Counted from the stretch's first letter, positions 25,758-34,580 are shown. The stretch is DNA of 64,000 nt from CALLPQ01 sp964392325 (GCA_964392325.1 CAYMPJ010000001.1:124001-188000); one strand, 5' to 3'. Notes: generated from the letters alone by a model not told the origin. A program made the numbers and translations.

Positions 25758-27173
25758 TTAAAAAGCAGACTCTTCAACATCTCTTGGTCCAAGCCAAGGG
25801 GCCGGATTGATGGGTTCACCGTTTTTACGGATCTGGATATCGAGGATATTGGCTTGGGCGGTCATCTCGGCGAGAGGTTCGCCAGCATTGACGACCTGAC
25901 CTGCATCGACCAGAAATTTACCAACCCCCATTAAAAGCACATGATAGCCACTGCCAACATCGAGCACGAGCATATTGCCAATCGTACCCCACCATTGTGC
26001 AAACACAATTCTCGACTCATAGGGTGCGGTGACGATAGAGCGATCGCGGGTTTGAAGACGAATGCCGTCTAGTCGCTCGCCATCAATCTCTTGTCCGAAT
26101 TTGCCAGCCAGCCGCCCGACCACGGGGGAGCGCAGAGACCCTTTTGCGGAAATGAAAGTGCGTGCAGGCTGGAACGGGGCATTAGCGGGAACTTGTGAAA
26201 TTGCAGGGGTTTTGCCGGTGTTGAGCCCCTCCCCGTCTGGAATAATCCGGGCGATTGTACCAGCCTCAGCGCCGTCAATGATTTCAATACCCGTGGCTTT
26301 TCCGGCATTTGATGGGTCCGGTGTTTCCGGCGATTTAGGAGCTATCGCTGCTAATGATCGCGGCGGTTTAATGCGCGGCGTCACGGCATGGGCAAGGCGT
26401 TGCAGGCGCGAGACGACCCCTTTTAGGGATGTGGCCCTTGCGGCGAGGGAAGCGGTTTCTTTTTGGGCGGCGGCGGCGAGCCGCGCAGCCACATCGCGCT
26501 CATCTTCCTTGCGCTGGAGCAGTTCAGACAAGACTTCCCGCCGGGCAACTAGCGACGAGGCGGTGCGTTCATAATTGTTTTGCTGATCAATCAGACCCTG
26601 ACGACTATCGCTGAGCCTTTTGACGAGATCTCGCAAGGTTTTGGCCTTCTCGGATAAGGCGGGGGCCGCCTCGGATAATAACATTGCCGCCCGCGCCGCA
26701 CGATTAGCATCATCTGGCGAGACCAAAAGAGCAGGAGGCCGGGAGAGCTCAAAAGCCTGCAATGCGGCGAGAACTTCCGACAAAGACCCGTCTTCTGCCG
26801 CCAGTTTCTGCGTAACATCCGCTTCCTCGCGGGCCAACCGTTCGAGCTCCCGCTCTATGCGCGAGATTTCGCGCTCACTATCCTGAATAGAATTTGCGGT
26901 TTCAATCAGCCTATAGCGCAGATTGGTGATTTCCTTGGCACGCTCTTCTGCGGTTTTTATAAGCTCGGCTTCCTCGCGCTCTTTATTTTTAAGGCGCTCT
27001 TCCAGAGCTTCCAGCTCAACTGGCAAATTAGGTTCGGCGCTTGACGATTGTGCATTATTGGCCTCTTCAGGCGCACCCTGCTGGGCTTGAGCGAGCCCTG
27101 CGGGATAAAGAGACACCAAACCCACCGCGCCAAGGATGAAAACCCCACGGACTCCCACTTTATTGGCCGCCAT
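25758..27173 (-). CDS. envC: murein hydrolase activator EnvC family (M23-like)
   Basis: This protein is predicted to activate cell-division amidases in the periplasm. From the chosen start (MAANKVGVRGVFILGAVGLV) there is a signal peptide ending near GLAQA. A long coiled coil follows (about residues 40-240, rich in Glu, Leu, Arg and Lys, for example ELEALEERLKNKEREEAEL). The C-terminal LytM domain is degenerate: instead of an HxxxH metal site it shows GSGYHVLLMGVGKF, as expected for an activator rather than an enzyme. Two earlier in-frame starts (27221, 27245) exist, so the N-terminus is uncertain. Downstream is ctpA. Confidence 0.9.
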   Translation of the reverse strand: MAANKVGVRGVFILGAVGLVSLYPAGLAQAQQGAPEEANNAQSSSAEPNLPVELEALEERLKNKEREEAELIKTAEERAKEITNLRYRLIETANSIQDSEREISRIERELERLAREEADVTQKLAAEDGSLSEVLAALQAFELSRPPALLVSPDDANRAARAAMLLSEAAPALSEKAKTLRDLVKRLSDSRQGLIDQQNNYERTASSLVARREVLSELLQRKEDERDVAARLAAAAQKETASLAARATSLKGVVSRLQRLAHAVTPRIKPPRSLAAIAPKSPETPDPSNAGKATGIEIIDGAEAGTIARIIPDGEGLNTGKTPAISQVPANAPFQPARTFISAKGSLRSPVVGRLAGKFGQEIDGERLDGIRLQTRDRSIVTAPYESRIVFAQWWGTIGNMLVLDVGSGYHVLLMGVGKFLVDAGQVVNAGEPLAEMTAQANILDIQIRKNGEPINPAPWLGPRDVEESAF

Positions 27174-27290
27174 TTTGTCGGTCGCTGCCTTCCTGATCAA
27201 TGTAGAACGTATCAAAGCCATGAGACACCATAGGGCCACCCGCAAATCCGGGGCAATAGCTATTTTTTAGGGTATTATACAACCGGAAGA

Positions 27291-27980
27291 TTAATCTTGT
27301 GGTCCAAAATCGTAAGGACCGGCTTTTTTCAGGGCTGCGAGGTAAGCAGGCCGGGCATGAATTGTTGCCAGAAAGCGTTTGAGATTGGGGCGGCCTTGCG
27401 CAGCCCCTGCCCGCGCAGCAGCAGCCTCAAGGGGAAAGCTCATCAAAATATCCGCGCCGGTTAAATGATTTCCGACCATATAATCATGGCCTTCCAGCGA
27501 TTTTTCGACGAAATCCAGTTGGGTTTGGATATTGCGGTCAATCACAGCGCCGCGCACCCGTTGAACAATGCCATTGGCGATTGGCTTGGCAAAGAAAGGC
27601 ATTTTGGCTTCGCTGACCTTGCTCATCACCAGAGACATCACCAAAGGGGGCATTGCCGTGCCTTCGGCAAAATGGATCCAGTGTAAATAATCAACTTCCT
27701 CGCGGCTTCCCCGTTCCGGGCGCATTGGAGCCCCGATCTGGCCCTGATCATATTTCCCGATCAGATATTCAACGATTGCTCCGGTTTCGGGTAGGGTAAT
27801 ATCACCATCCTCAATGATAGGAGACTTGCCAAGGGGGTGGACTTGTAAAAGCTCCGGCGGGGCAAGAGATGTCACCGGATCGCGTTGATAATGCTTGATT
27901 TGATAGGGAGTTCCCAGCTCTTCAAGAAGCCATAGAATACGCATGGAGCGCGATTGCTCAAGGTGATGGATGGTAATCAT
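27291..27980 (-). CDS. glutathione S-transferase family protein
   Basis: This 229-residue protein has the thioredoxin-like GST N-domain, with the active-site region LEQSRSMRILWLLEELG and the glutathione-binding cis-Pro and Ser block (GKSPIIEDGDITLPETGAIVEY). The C-terminal helical domain shows LTGADILMSFPLEAAAARAG, the conserved Asp cap of helix 6. AGGAA precedes the ATG. The substrate is unknown; it is probably a detoxification enzyme. It stands alone between envC and the divergent obgE. Confidence 0.93.
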   Translation of the reverse strand: MITIHHLEQSRSMRILWLLEELGTPYQIKHYQRDPVTSLAPPELLQVHPLGKSPIIEDGDITLPETGAIVEYLIGKYDQGQIGAPMRPERGSREEVDYLHWIHFAEGTAMPPLVMSLVMSKVSEAKMPFFAKPIANGIVQRVRGAVIDRNIQTQLDFVEKSLEGHDYMVGNHLTGADILMSFPLEAAAARAGAAQGRPNLKRFLATIHARPAYLAALKKAGPYDFGPQD

Positions 27981-28243
27981 AAAAATTCCTGAGTGAGGTT
28001 TTATAAATTATCTTACGCACTTTGTAGGGTATTGGGGGCAATAAAAGCGATAGTTTTTATCAGATTTACTGTTTTTGCCAAACGATCCTACTCAAATCAT
28101 CAGTCTCACCGGATAATCGCAAATGTTTTCGGGGGAATATCGCCCGTAAACGGGCCTCATAAATGTCGGCTGTCTTTGACTGAAAACCCGATAGTCGAAT
28201 TTAGATTGTTGAGTCAGGGTCTAAGGCACGATAGAAGACCGGA

Positions 28244-29287
28244 ATGAAATTCCTTGATCGCACAAAAATCTATGTCCAGAGCGGAAAAGGGGGCAATGGC
28301 TGCCTTTCTTTTCGACGGGAGAAGTTTGTTCAGTTTGGCGGGCCCAATGGCGGCGATGGCGGACGGGGCGGTCATGTCTTTGCAGAGGCCGTAGAAAATT
28401 TAAATACGCTGATTGATTTTCGCTATCAGCAGCATTTCAAGGCCAAACCCGGCAATCCCGGTGAGGGGTCCAATCGCACAGGTGCCGATGGTCAGGATCG
28501 CATTATCAAAATCCCGGTTGGCACCCAGATTTTTGAAGAAGATGAAGAAACCCTTGTTGCCGATCTCGATGAGGTTGGCGAGCGGGTTTTATTGGCCCAA
28601 GGGGGCAATGGCGGGTTTGGCAATGCGCGGTTTAAAACCGCAACCAATCAGGCCCCGCGCCGGGCCAATCCCGGCCTCGATGGCGAAAACCGCACCCTAT
28701 GGCTACGCCTTAAACTGATTGCCGATATCGGATTGGTCGGCTTGCCCAATGCCGGCAAATCAACATTTTTAGGGGCGGCCTCTGCGGCCAAGCCAAAAAT
28801 TGCTGATTATCCCTTTACCACCTTACATCCGGGTCTTGGGGTTGTGCGTCTTGCAGATGGGGCGAGTTTTGTCCTTGCCGATATTCCCGGCCTGATTGAA
28901 GGTGCCCATGAAGGGGCTGGGATCGGGGACCGGTTTCTCGGCCATGTTGAACGCTGCGCGGCCATCATTCATCTGGTCGATGGGTCCAGCGATAATGTGG
29001 TGGAAACGTACGACATTATTCGTCAGGAATTGGCTGCATACGGAAATGATCTGGACACTAAGGAGGAAGTTGTCGCCCTCACCAAAGCCGATATTGTTGA
29101 TGAAGATGAGATGATGGCAAAAAAACACGCTCTTGAAGCCCATTGCGGCTCTGAGGTTGCTGTGATTTCTGCGGTGCGCCAGGACGGAATGCGCCCTTTA
29201 CTCTTCAAGCTTTTTGATATTTCTACCAAGACCAGAAACCCAGAGACATTGGAAGAAGAGACCGGTTGGGCTCCCCTTGATGCCTGA
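28244..29287 (+). CDS. obgE: Obg family GTPase CgtA
   Basis: This 347-residue GTPase acts in late 50S ribosome assembly and stress control. The N-terminal Obg fold is glycine-rich (KGGNGCLSFRREKFVQFGGP and following). The G domain has the P-loop GLPNAGKSTF, switch regions DYPFTTLHPGLGVV, G3 DIPGLIEGA, and the NKxD equivalent TKAD. It ends soon after the G domain, without the optional C-terminal OCT domain. It leads the plus-strand run obgE, nadD-egtD, rsfS, rlmH, LolA-like. proBA, often found next, are absent. Confidence 0.97.
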   Translation: MKFLDRTKIYVQSGKGGNGCLSFRREKFVQFGGPNGGDGGRGGHVFAEAVENLNTLIDFRYQQHFKAKPGNPGEGSNRTGADGQDRIIKIPVGTQIFEEDEETLVADLDEVGERVLLAQGGNGGFGNARFKTATNQAPRRANPGLDGENRTLWLRLKLIADIGLVGLPNAGKSTFLGAASAAKPKIADYPFTTLHPGLGVVRLADGASFVLADIPGLIEGAHEGAGIGDRFLGHVERCAAIIHLVDGSSDNVVETYDIIRQELAAYGNDLDTKEEVVALTKADIVDEDEMMAKKHALEAHCGSEVAVISAVRQDGMRPLLFKLFDISTKTRNPETLEEETGWAPLDA

Positions 29288-29376
29288 CACCCAATATTAA
29301 TAGAGTTTACACTCGGGAGTTAAGACCTATTTCTTCTTCAACACATTCTCTTCAAAACGCGGGCCAAAGCGCGGGC

Positions 29377-30984
29377 GTGAAAACCCGCAAGATCGGGCTG
29401 CTTGGCGGATCATTTAATCCGGCACATATCGGACATCGCGAGCTTTCCCTCATAGCCCTTGAACATTTGGATATTGATGAAGTCTGGTGGCTTGTAACCC
29501 CCGGCAATCCCCTTAAAGAGGCAAGCCTGTATGCTGCTTATGAAAAACGTTGCGCGCGCGCTTTAAAAATTGCCGATCACCCAAAAATAAAAATCAACAC
29601 TTATGAAGCGCGCAAAGGATTAACCTATAGCGATGATACAATTAGTGCGCTCAAACAGGATTATCCCGGCGACAATTTTGTCTGGCTCATGGGGGCTGAC
29701 AGCGCCCAGACTTTTCACCTATGGCGCAATTGGGAAGGCATATTGCAAAAAATACCCATCGCAATTTTTAACCGCCCCGACTATGAGATGGGAAATACTG
29801 AAATAGCAAAAAATTACGCCAAAAATAAAATTCCCTTTGAGAAAGTGCGCTCTCTAACACTCGCGCCGCCGCCAGCGTGGAGCTTTATTCCCTATCCTGA
29901 CAATTCAATTTCCTCGACCAAAATAAGGGCGCAAAACAAGAAAAAGAAAACCGTTACCAAAATGGCGCTTTCAGAGGATAAAAACGAAAAGAAAACAAAC
30001 AATATGCTCCCTAAAGATCACTCTGTATTAAAACATTTTCTTGATTTTAAACCAGCCCAAGGTGATTTCGCAGCCGATGTGTTGGCCGGACTTGATCTTG
30101 AGCAAAAATCTTTGTCGCCAAAATATTTCTATGATGAAAAAGGCTCGCAGCTATTTTCAAAAATCACGCTCACAAAAGATTATTATCCAACCCGCACCGA
30201 ACTTGCCCTAATGACCGAGAATATTGAAGATATCAAGGTCGCCCTTGGAGAAGCGCCGGCAATTTTTGAGTATGGCTCCGGCACAAGTAAAAAAATTCGC
30301 CTACTGATTGAAAAACTGGAGGGCATGACCACATATACGGCAATGGATATCTCGCGGGATTTTTTACTTAAAAGCGCAATGACTTTGGCGAGCGACTATC
30401 CAGCGCTTGAAGTTTCTGCTGTGTGCGGGGACTTTCAAAGTGAAATAATTCTCCCAGATGATTTTCATCCGGAAATAAAATCATGGACAGGATATTTTCC
30501 CGGCTCAACGATCGGCAATTTCCCGCCCGGAACCGTAAAAGCTTTTTTAAAACGCGTCAGCAATACGCTGGGCGATAATGCAAAATTCCTGATGGGCTTT
30601 GATCTGATTAAAGATAAAGCCATTCTGGACCGCGCTTACAACGATGATGAAGGAGTGACAGCGGCATTTAATCTTAATCTTTTGACCCGGATGAAGAGAG
30701 AGCTTGGCGCGCAATTATCACGGAAAGATTTTGATCATTATGCGTTCTACAATAGCGAGCAATGTCGCATCGAGATGCATTTGCGCGCAAATAAACCGAC
30801 AAAGATCATTATCGGTGAGCATGAATTTTCTTTTGCACAAGACGAAACACTCCTAACGGAATATTCCTATAAATACACAAAAGAAAGCATGGAGGAGATG
30901 ATAGAGGGAACCCCATGGACCATGTCCCATTATTGGACAGATAAGCGGCAATGGTTCGCAACGTGCCTTTTGCGCAACAGTTAA
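29377..30984 (+). CDS. fusion of nicotinate-nucleotide adenylyltransferase (NadD) and EgtD-like histidine methyltransferase
   Basis: One uninterrupted 535-residue frame, starting with GTG. Residues 1-184 are a complete NadD: GLLGGSFNPAHIGH (nucleotide-binding GxFxPxHxGH), LMGADSAQTFHLWRNW and the terminal SISSTKIRAQ. Residues 185-210 are a Lys-rich linker. Residues 211-535 are an EgtD-type methyltransferase that makes trimethylhistidine for ergothioneine. They contain SPKYFYDEKGSQLF, DYYPTRTE, EYGSGTSKKIRLL (SAM), YFPGSTIGNFPPG and TEYSYKY, where Glu495-x-Ser497 match the histidine-recognising pair of EgtD. An internal ATG at 30003 could start a separate EgtD but has no ribosome site. No egtB lies nearby. 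Confidence 0.9.
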   Translation: MKTRKIGLLGGSFNPAHIGHRELSLIALEHLDIDEVWWLVTPGNPLKEASLYAAYEKRCARALKIADHPKIKINTYEARKGLTYSDDTISALKQDYPGDNFVWLMGADSAQTFHLWRNWEGILQKIPIAIFNRPDYEMGNTEIAKNYAKNKIPFEKVRSLTLAPPPAWSFIPYPDNSISSTKIRAQNKKKKTVTKMALSEDKNEKKTNNMLPKDHSVLKHFLDFKPAQGDFAADVLAGLDLEQKSLSPKYFYDEKGSQLFSKITLTKDYYPTRTELALMTENIEDIKVALGEAPAIFEYGSGTSKKIRLLIEKLEGMTTYTAMDISRDFLLKSAMTLASDYPALEVSAVCGDFQSEIILPDDFHPEIKSWTGYFPGSTIGNFPPGTVKAFLKRVSNTLGDNAKFLMGFDLIKDKAILDRAYNDDEGVTAAFNLNLLTRMKRELGAQLSRKDFDHYAFYNSEQCRIEMHLRANKPTKIIIGEHEFSFAQDETLLTEYSYKYTKESMEEMIEGTPWTMSHYWTDKRQWFATCLLRNS

Positions 30985-31056
30985 GAGCCAGATTGGGGCT
31001 TGGCGCAGGGCAAAATCGCGCTTATATTAAACATGATATTGGTTTTGACGTAAGCC

Positions 31057-31797
31057 TTGCTGATACCTTATCAGAAGTCACCATGGAGAACACAACTGAC
31101 ACCCCCATCTGGAAATGGCCCTAACGGAACTGGCCCATCCGATTTCAGACACAAGCACGACCCATTAAATGAGACCGGGGATGCATCTGGATTAGAAAAT
31201 GGATCATACGATCCCACCACGCACGAGGTTGAAACTGGCTCTATTGCCGATACCTCCAATGATAATTCCGCTACTGATAATTTAGTTTACGATGGTTCGG
31301 GTGAATCAGTTATTGATGAAGATCACTCTATGAATAACACTGATAATGTGACGTCTCTGGCGTTGATGGCAAACGCCGCCAGCAAAAAGGCGTCAAAATT
31401 GCCTGCCTTTCCTGAAAATCTCACCGGTGATGAACGCGCAATAGCTTTGCGCGACTATATTCATGATTGTCTGGATGATGAAAAGGCAGAAGATATTGTG
31501 ATGATTGATTTAGAAGGCAAGTCTGAAATTGCCGACGTCATGATCATCGCTTCCGGGCGCTCTGCACGGCATGTATCCGCGATTGCAAGCAAGGTTCAAC
31601 AAGCCTTCAAAAAGGCCGGTGCAACCGAAAGTAAAATTGAGGGCCAGCCAGCATGCGACTGGGTTCTTGTCGATGCAGGTGATATTATTGTTCATCTATT
31701 TCGCCCCGAAGTGCGTGATTTTTATAATCTTGAGCGCATCTGGTCTGAAGCGGCTAGAGCCCCCATTGGTAGTGATGCGGGTGTTACCTCTCATTAA
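31057..31797 (+). CDS. rsfS: ribosomal silencing factor RsfS with long N-terminal extension
   Basis: The C-terminal 130 residues are RsfS, which binds L14 and stops subunit joining: LRDYIHDCLDDEKAEDIVMIDLEGKSEIADVMIIASGRS is cut here to its key parts LEGKSEIADVMIIASG, CDWVLVDAGDIIVHLF and FYNLERIW. The frame is open from a TTG at 31057, just after a stop, which gives 246 residues. A later ATG at 31330 (preceded by GAAG) gives a normal 155. The extension is acidic and rich in Asn, Asp, Ser and Gly. I keep the longer frame because 91 open codons are unlikely by chance, but the start is uncertain. rlmH follows, as in most bacteria. Confidence 0.88.
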   Translation: MLIPYQKSPWRTQLTPPSGNGPNGTGPSDFRHKHDPLNETGDASGLENGSYDPTTHEVETGSIADTSNDNSATDNLVYDGSGESVIDEDHSMNNTDNVTSLALMANAASKKASKLPAFPENLTGDERAIALRDYIHDCLDDEKAEDIVMIDLEGKSEIADVMIIASGRSARHVSAIASKVQQAFKKAGATESKIEGQPACDWVLVDAGDIIVHLFRPEVRDFYNLERIWSEAARAPIGSDAGVTSH

Positions 31798-31845
31798 GAG
31801 GGGCAACGGTTTTGCGATTCTAATTAAGCCATATGGAACTTCATC

Positions 31846-32331
31846 ATGCGCTTATTACTAGCTGCCGTTGGGAAGCTGCGAAGCAATGATCCAATCGCGA
31901 ACCTTATTGATGATTATGCAACCCGCATTGAAAAGACCGGTAAAGGTCTTGGGTTCACCAGGTTTGAAATAAAAAGTTTTGAAGCACCGCGCGGCCTTAG
32001 CGGCCCGGCCTGTCAGGCCCGTGAGAGCGAACTTCTTCTCAATGCAATCCCGGAAAAGGCGTTTCTCATTTTACTCGATGAGAAGGGTGATAATCTCACC
32101 AGTACAAAATTTGCCCGTAAGCTGGAGAGCGTGCGCGATAGCGGCTCGGGTGTGATTGCTTTTGCCATTGGCGGCGCTGATGGCCATGGCGATATGATCC
32201 GCCAGCGCGCCAATGCAAGTCTTGCATTTGGCCCGGCGACCTGGCCCCATATGATGGCGCGGCTAATGGTATGCGAGCAAATTTATAGAGCCATGACAAT
32301 CCTGTCTGGCCACCCCTATCACCGGGAATAA
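31846..32331 (+). CDS. rlmH: 23S rRNA (pseudouridine1915-N3)-methyltransferase
   Basis: This 161-residue SPOUT methyltransferase acts on helix 69 of 23S rRNA. The SAM knot is seen as FAIGGADGHG. The C-terminal block MVCEQIYRAMTILSGHPYHRE is the universal end of RlmH. ILLDEKGDNLTSTKFARKLE is also typical. It follows rsfS with a 48-bp gap. In many relatives envC-ctpA come next; here they lie on the other strand upstream of obgE. Confidence 0.97.
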   Translation: MRLLLAAVGKLRSNDPIANLIDDYATRIEKTGKGLGFTRFEIKSFEAPRGLSGPACQARESELLLNAIPEKAFLILLDEKGDNLTSTKFARKLESVRDSGSGVIAFAIGGADGHGDMIRQRANASLAFGPATWPHMMARLMVCEQIYRAMTILSGHPYHRE

Positions 32332-32422
32332 AGCCAATAGCCTAATTTCTGCCATATACTCACCTTTCTTTAACCAGCGCAGAGGTTTATGGTTATTGTA
32401 ACGCTCACCTCAAACACCCAAG

Positions 32423-33232
32423 ATGATGATGCCTTTAGAAATGCTCACTGGATTGACCGCCCTTATTGCCGCAACAGCACTATCCACTCAGACGGATGAA
32501 GGGGTACCCCTTACCACGCCCCCGCCTATTGAGGCGGAGATACCAGCAGAAATTCCAATTGAGGCGCAAGATATTGTAGCCAGCCCGTCCGTCAAATCTG
32601 CAAATGATCTAGAGGCAGACGGCGCACCCTTAGAGGCCAGGCCGCTTGTTTTCACCGATAAAAGCGACGCGGAAGTGACGCAAGTTTTTGTGGACTATCT
32701 TGAGGGTATCAGCACCCTACAAGGTAAATTCTATCAGCAATCGCCATCGGGAAAATTTTCATCGGGAAAATTCTATATCAAACGCCCTGGCTTGCTAAGA
32801 TTTGAATATGAACCGGATCAGCAATTGGTCATTCTTGCCAATGGGGGCTTGGTTTATGTTCACGAGCCCGCCCTAAAGCAAGCGCCGGATTCCTACCCTC
32901 TATCCAAAACACCATTGAAATTTTTGTTACGTAAAAAGATTGATTTACGGAAGGCCAATATCGCCGGGATTGAACGCGGCGTTGATGCGGCGGCCATTAC
33001 CCTTACCGCCAAGGACGATGAGACCGTAGGGGATATCACCCTCGTTTTTGGGGTGCACCAAGCCGCTTCCCCTGATGCTCCCGCAGAAGAAGTAGAGCTT
33101 ATTCGCTGGGTCGTAACCGACGGTCGAGGCGGCAAAAACATCGTCGATCTTGATGATGTGGTCACAGACGCAAAGCTTAACAATAATCTGTTTCGCGTAC
33201 CGGAAAGCCGCTCGCCTTTCTTGAAGGACTAG
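32423..33232 (+). CDS. outer-membrane lipoprotein carrier LolA family protein
   Basis: This 269-residue protein has a possible N-terminal signal region (MMMPLEMLTGLTALIAATAL) and a Pro/Glu-rich stretch up to about residue 75. A LolA-type domain follows: YLEGISTLQGKFYQQ, SSGKFYIKRPGLLRFEY and NGGLVYVHEPALKQ. It probably carries lipoproteins or lipids across the periplasm. Three ATG codons in a row start the frame; any could be used. It ends the obgE-to-lolA run and is followed by a candidate small RNA gene. Confidence 0.85.
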   Translation: MMMPLEMLTGLTALIAATALSTQTDEGVPLTTPPPIEAEIPAEIPIEAQDIVASPSVKSANDLEADGAPLEARPLVFTDKSDAEVTQVFVDYLEGISTLQGKFYQQSPSGKFSSGKFYIKRPGLLRFEYEPDQQLVILANGGLVYVHEPALKQAPDSYPLSKTPLKFLLRKKIDLRKANIAGIERGVDAAAITLTAKDDETVGDITLVFGVHQAASPDAPAEEVELIRWVVTDGRGGKNIVDLDDVVTDAKLNNNLFRVPESRSPFLKD

Positions 33233-33460
33233 AAGCACTAAGGCTAACGGCGATTTGCTTGGAGCGGGTTTTCAAAACCAGCACAGTAGTTACGAGAATT
33301 GCACGGCCTTAACAGCCACCTTCCCTCTTTTATGCCTATCAGTGCCTGTTTTTCAGGTTTAAACGCCTGCATTTTACAAACCCCAGCATAAAATCAAGGT
33401 GCATTACCAAAAATCCATGCTCTTTTTTGCAACAAGCAAGTATTTTTTTAGTGCTTTTGG

Positions 33461-33502
33461 TTGAAAAAATAAATTTGATGCCTTATAGTAACACCTATAA
33501 GG
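33461..33502 (+). promoter_or_regulatory. strong sigma70-like promoter with overlapping palindrome
   Basis: TTGAAA (33461-33466), a 17-bp spacer and TATAGT (33484-33489) make a near-consensus promoter, each box 5 of 6. A perfect inverted repeat, CCTTATAG-TAACAC-CTATAAGG (33481-33502), covers the -10 and the start. This fits an operator that would control the promoter. Confidence 0.6.
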
Positions 33503-33650
33503 TCGCTTACTTATGGCCAGCATTGCCCCCTGCTTGCAGGCCATTATTGAGTTGGTGATTTTGCCGGATATCCCCTCCGGCGCGCGCGTGTTAGCGCATC
33601 CCCTGGCGTCCAATTCGCCTTGCCCAGGCTAGAGTTGGACGCCATTTTAT
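33496..33650 (+). ncRNA. candidate structured small RNA, about 155 nt
   Basis: The region from about 33496 to 33650 lies in the 551-bp space between the LolA-like gene and the next gene and holds no credible protein frame. It has a promoter at its 5' side and ends in a strong intrinsic terminator. Between these lie several perfect stems: TGGCC/GGCCA (33514-33543) with inner AGCA/TGCT around a C-rich loop, GCCGGA/TCCGGC (33563-33581) with loop TATCCCC, and the terminator stem. Two loops carry CCCC runs, reminiscent of regulatory RNAs of alphaproteobacteria that target ribosome sites with C-rich loops. It is not SRP RNA, tmRNA or RNase P by their conserved sequences. It could instead be a leader of the next gene. 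Confidence 0.55.
33604..33648 (+). terminator. intrinsic terminator of the candidate small RNA
   Basis: TGGCGTCCAA (33604-33613) pairs perfectly with TTGGACGCCA (33635-33644). An inner GCCT/AGGC stem is present, and TTTTATTTC follows directly. This is a classical Rho-independent terminator. It ends more than 130 bp before the next start codon (33784). Confidence 0.75.
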
Positions 33651-33783
33651 TTCATAGAGTTTCACAACCAAACAACATTTGATCACACTGACAAAACTTA
33701 TCGGTCAGACTGGTGTAAATCTGCGTGCGAATGTGTATGACGGGTTTTATGTGAGACTGACTTTATTGCGGGAAAAGACCAAA

Positions 33784-34437
33784 ATGCACGATGACAACTA
33801 TGATGGGGAGGACGCTGGCGAGCATTCCAAGAGCGCACCTATCGATGATATCACACTGGAAGAGCTGGAGCGTGAATTGCCGGGGCTTTCTATTCTCAGC
33901 CGGTTTGCGCGCAATCTTGAAAATATTCCATGGTTTGCAAATCTTGGTGAACCGCTAACGCCGGGGGCCCGTGCGATTGCCCAGCATTATGTGGATGCGC
34001 TGGGATTTCCCGATGCGGATATTGCCATTTTGGTGGATTGGGAGGATGCAGCCGACGCCGCCGAGAGCCAGGACTGGCATAGTCCGGCTTGGGAGTCGGA
34101 GGAATTATTGCGCGCCGACCTAACCGGACGCGCGCTAGAGGTTTTATCCGAAGAGGCTTTGAAAATTGGCATGACCCTGATCGGGGAAAAGATTACACCG
34201 CCCGCAAAAGAGGCGATGGAACAGGCTTCTTTTATCTGGGATATGGAGGATGAGGCCTCGCAAAGGCTGGCAATTGGCGCCGCGGTACAGGCCGCTAATA
34301 ATGCCGCCCTTGCATTGATTGCCGCAAATGATCCTGAATTCGAGAGCGAGGCCCATCCCTTGGCGGCTAAATTCCAGCTTTTCGAATTTGGCCGCTGGCC
34401 CGTTGGCATTATGGGTCGCTCTTTTAATTTGTTTTAG
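33784..34437 (+). CDS. unknown acidic protein, 217 aa
   Basis: I do not recognise a named family. The start MHDDNYDGEDAGE at 33784 follows GGGAA at suitable spacing; a longer frame from 33679 is possible but lacks a site. The protein is acidic and Ala-rich with no signal or membrane segment. Its predicted helical middle has LEELERELPGLSILSRFARN and LGEPLTPGARAIAQHYVDAL, and its end is FGRWPVGIMGRSFNLF. It is probably a cytoplasmic helical protein restricted to alphaproteobacteria. It lies between the candidate small RNA and lexA. Confidence 0.7.
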   Translation: MHDDNYDGEDAGEHSKSAPIDDITLEELERELPGLSILSRFARNLENIPWFANLGEPLTPGARAIAQHYVDALGFPDADIAILVDWEDAADAAESQDWHSPAWESEELLRADLTGRALEVLSEEALKIGMTLIGEKITPPAKEAMEQASFIWDMEDEASQRLAIGAAVQAANNAALALIAANDPEFESEAHPLAAKFQLFEFGRWPVGIMGRSFNLF

Positions 34438-34580
34438 GCCCTCTTTTCAAGAAAACCCTATCCGGTTTTCCGGGCGAGCGACTGCCAGATTTTTAAGCCA
34501 TTAAATTCCGACAAACCCGGCCAATGGCTCCCCGAGCAAGGCTCCATTTCGGGCGTTGGTGTCGATTTTTTTGCCAGCCC

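Noticed and set aside
26062..26574. A 170-residue plus-strand frame opposite envC
   Set aside because: Its Ala/Ser/Arg-rich translation is the mirror of coiled-coil codons in envC, with no family pattern.
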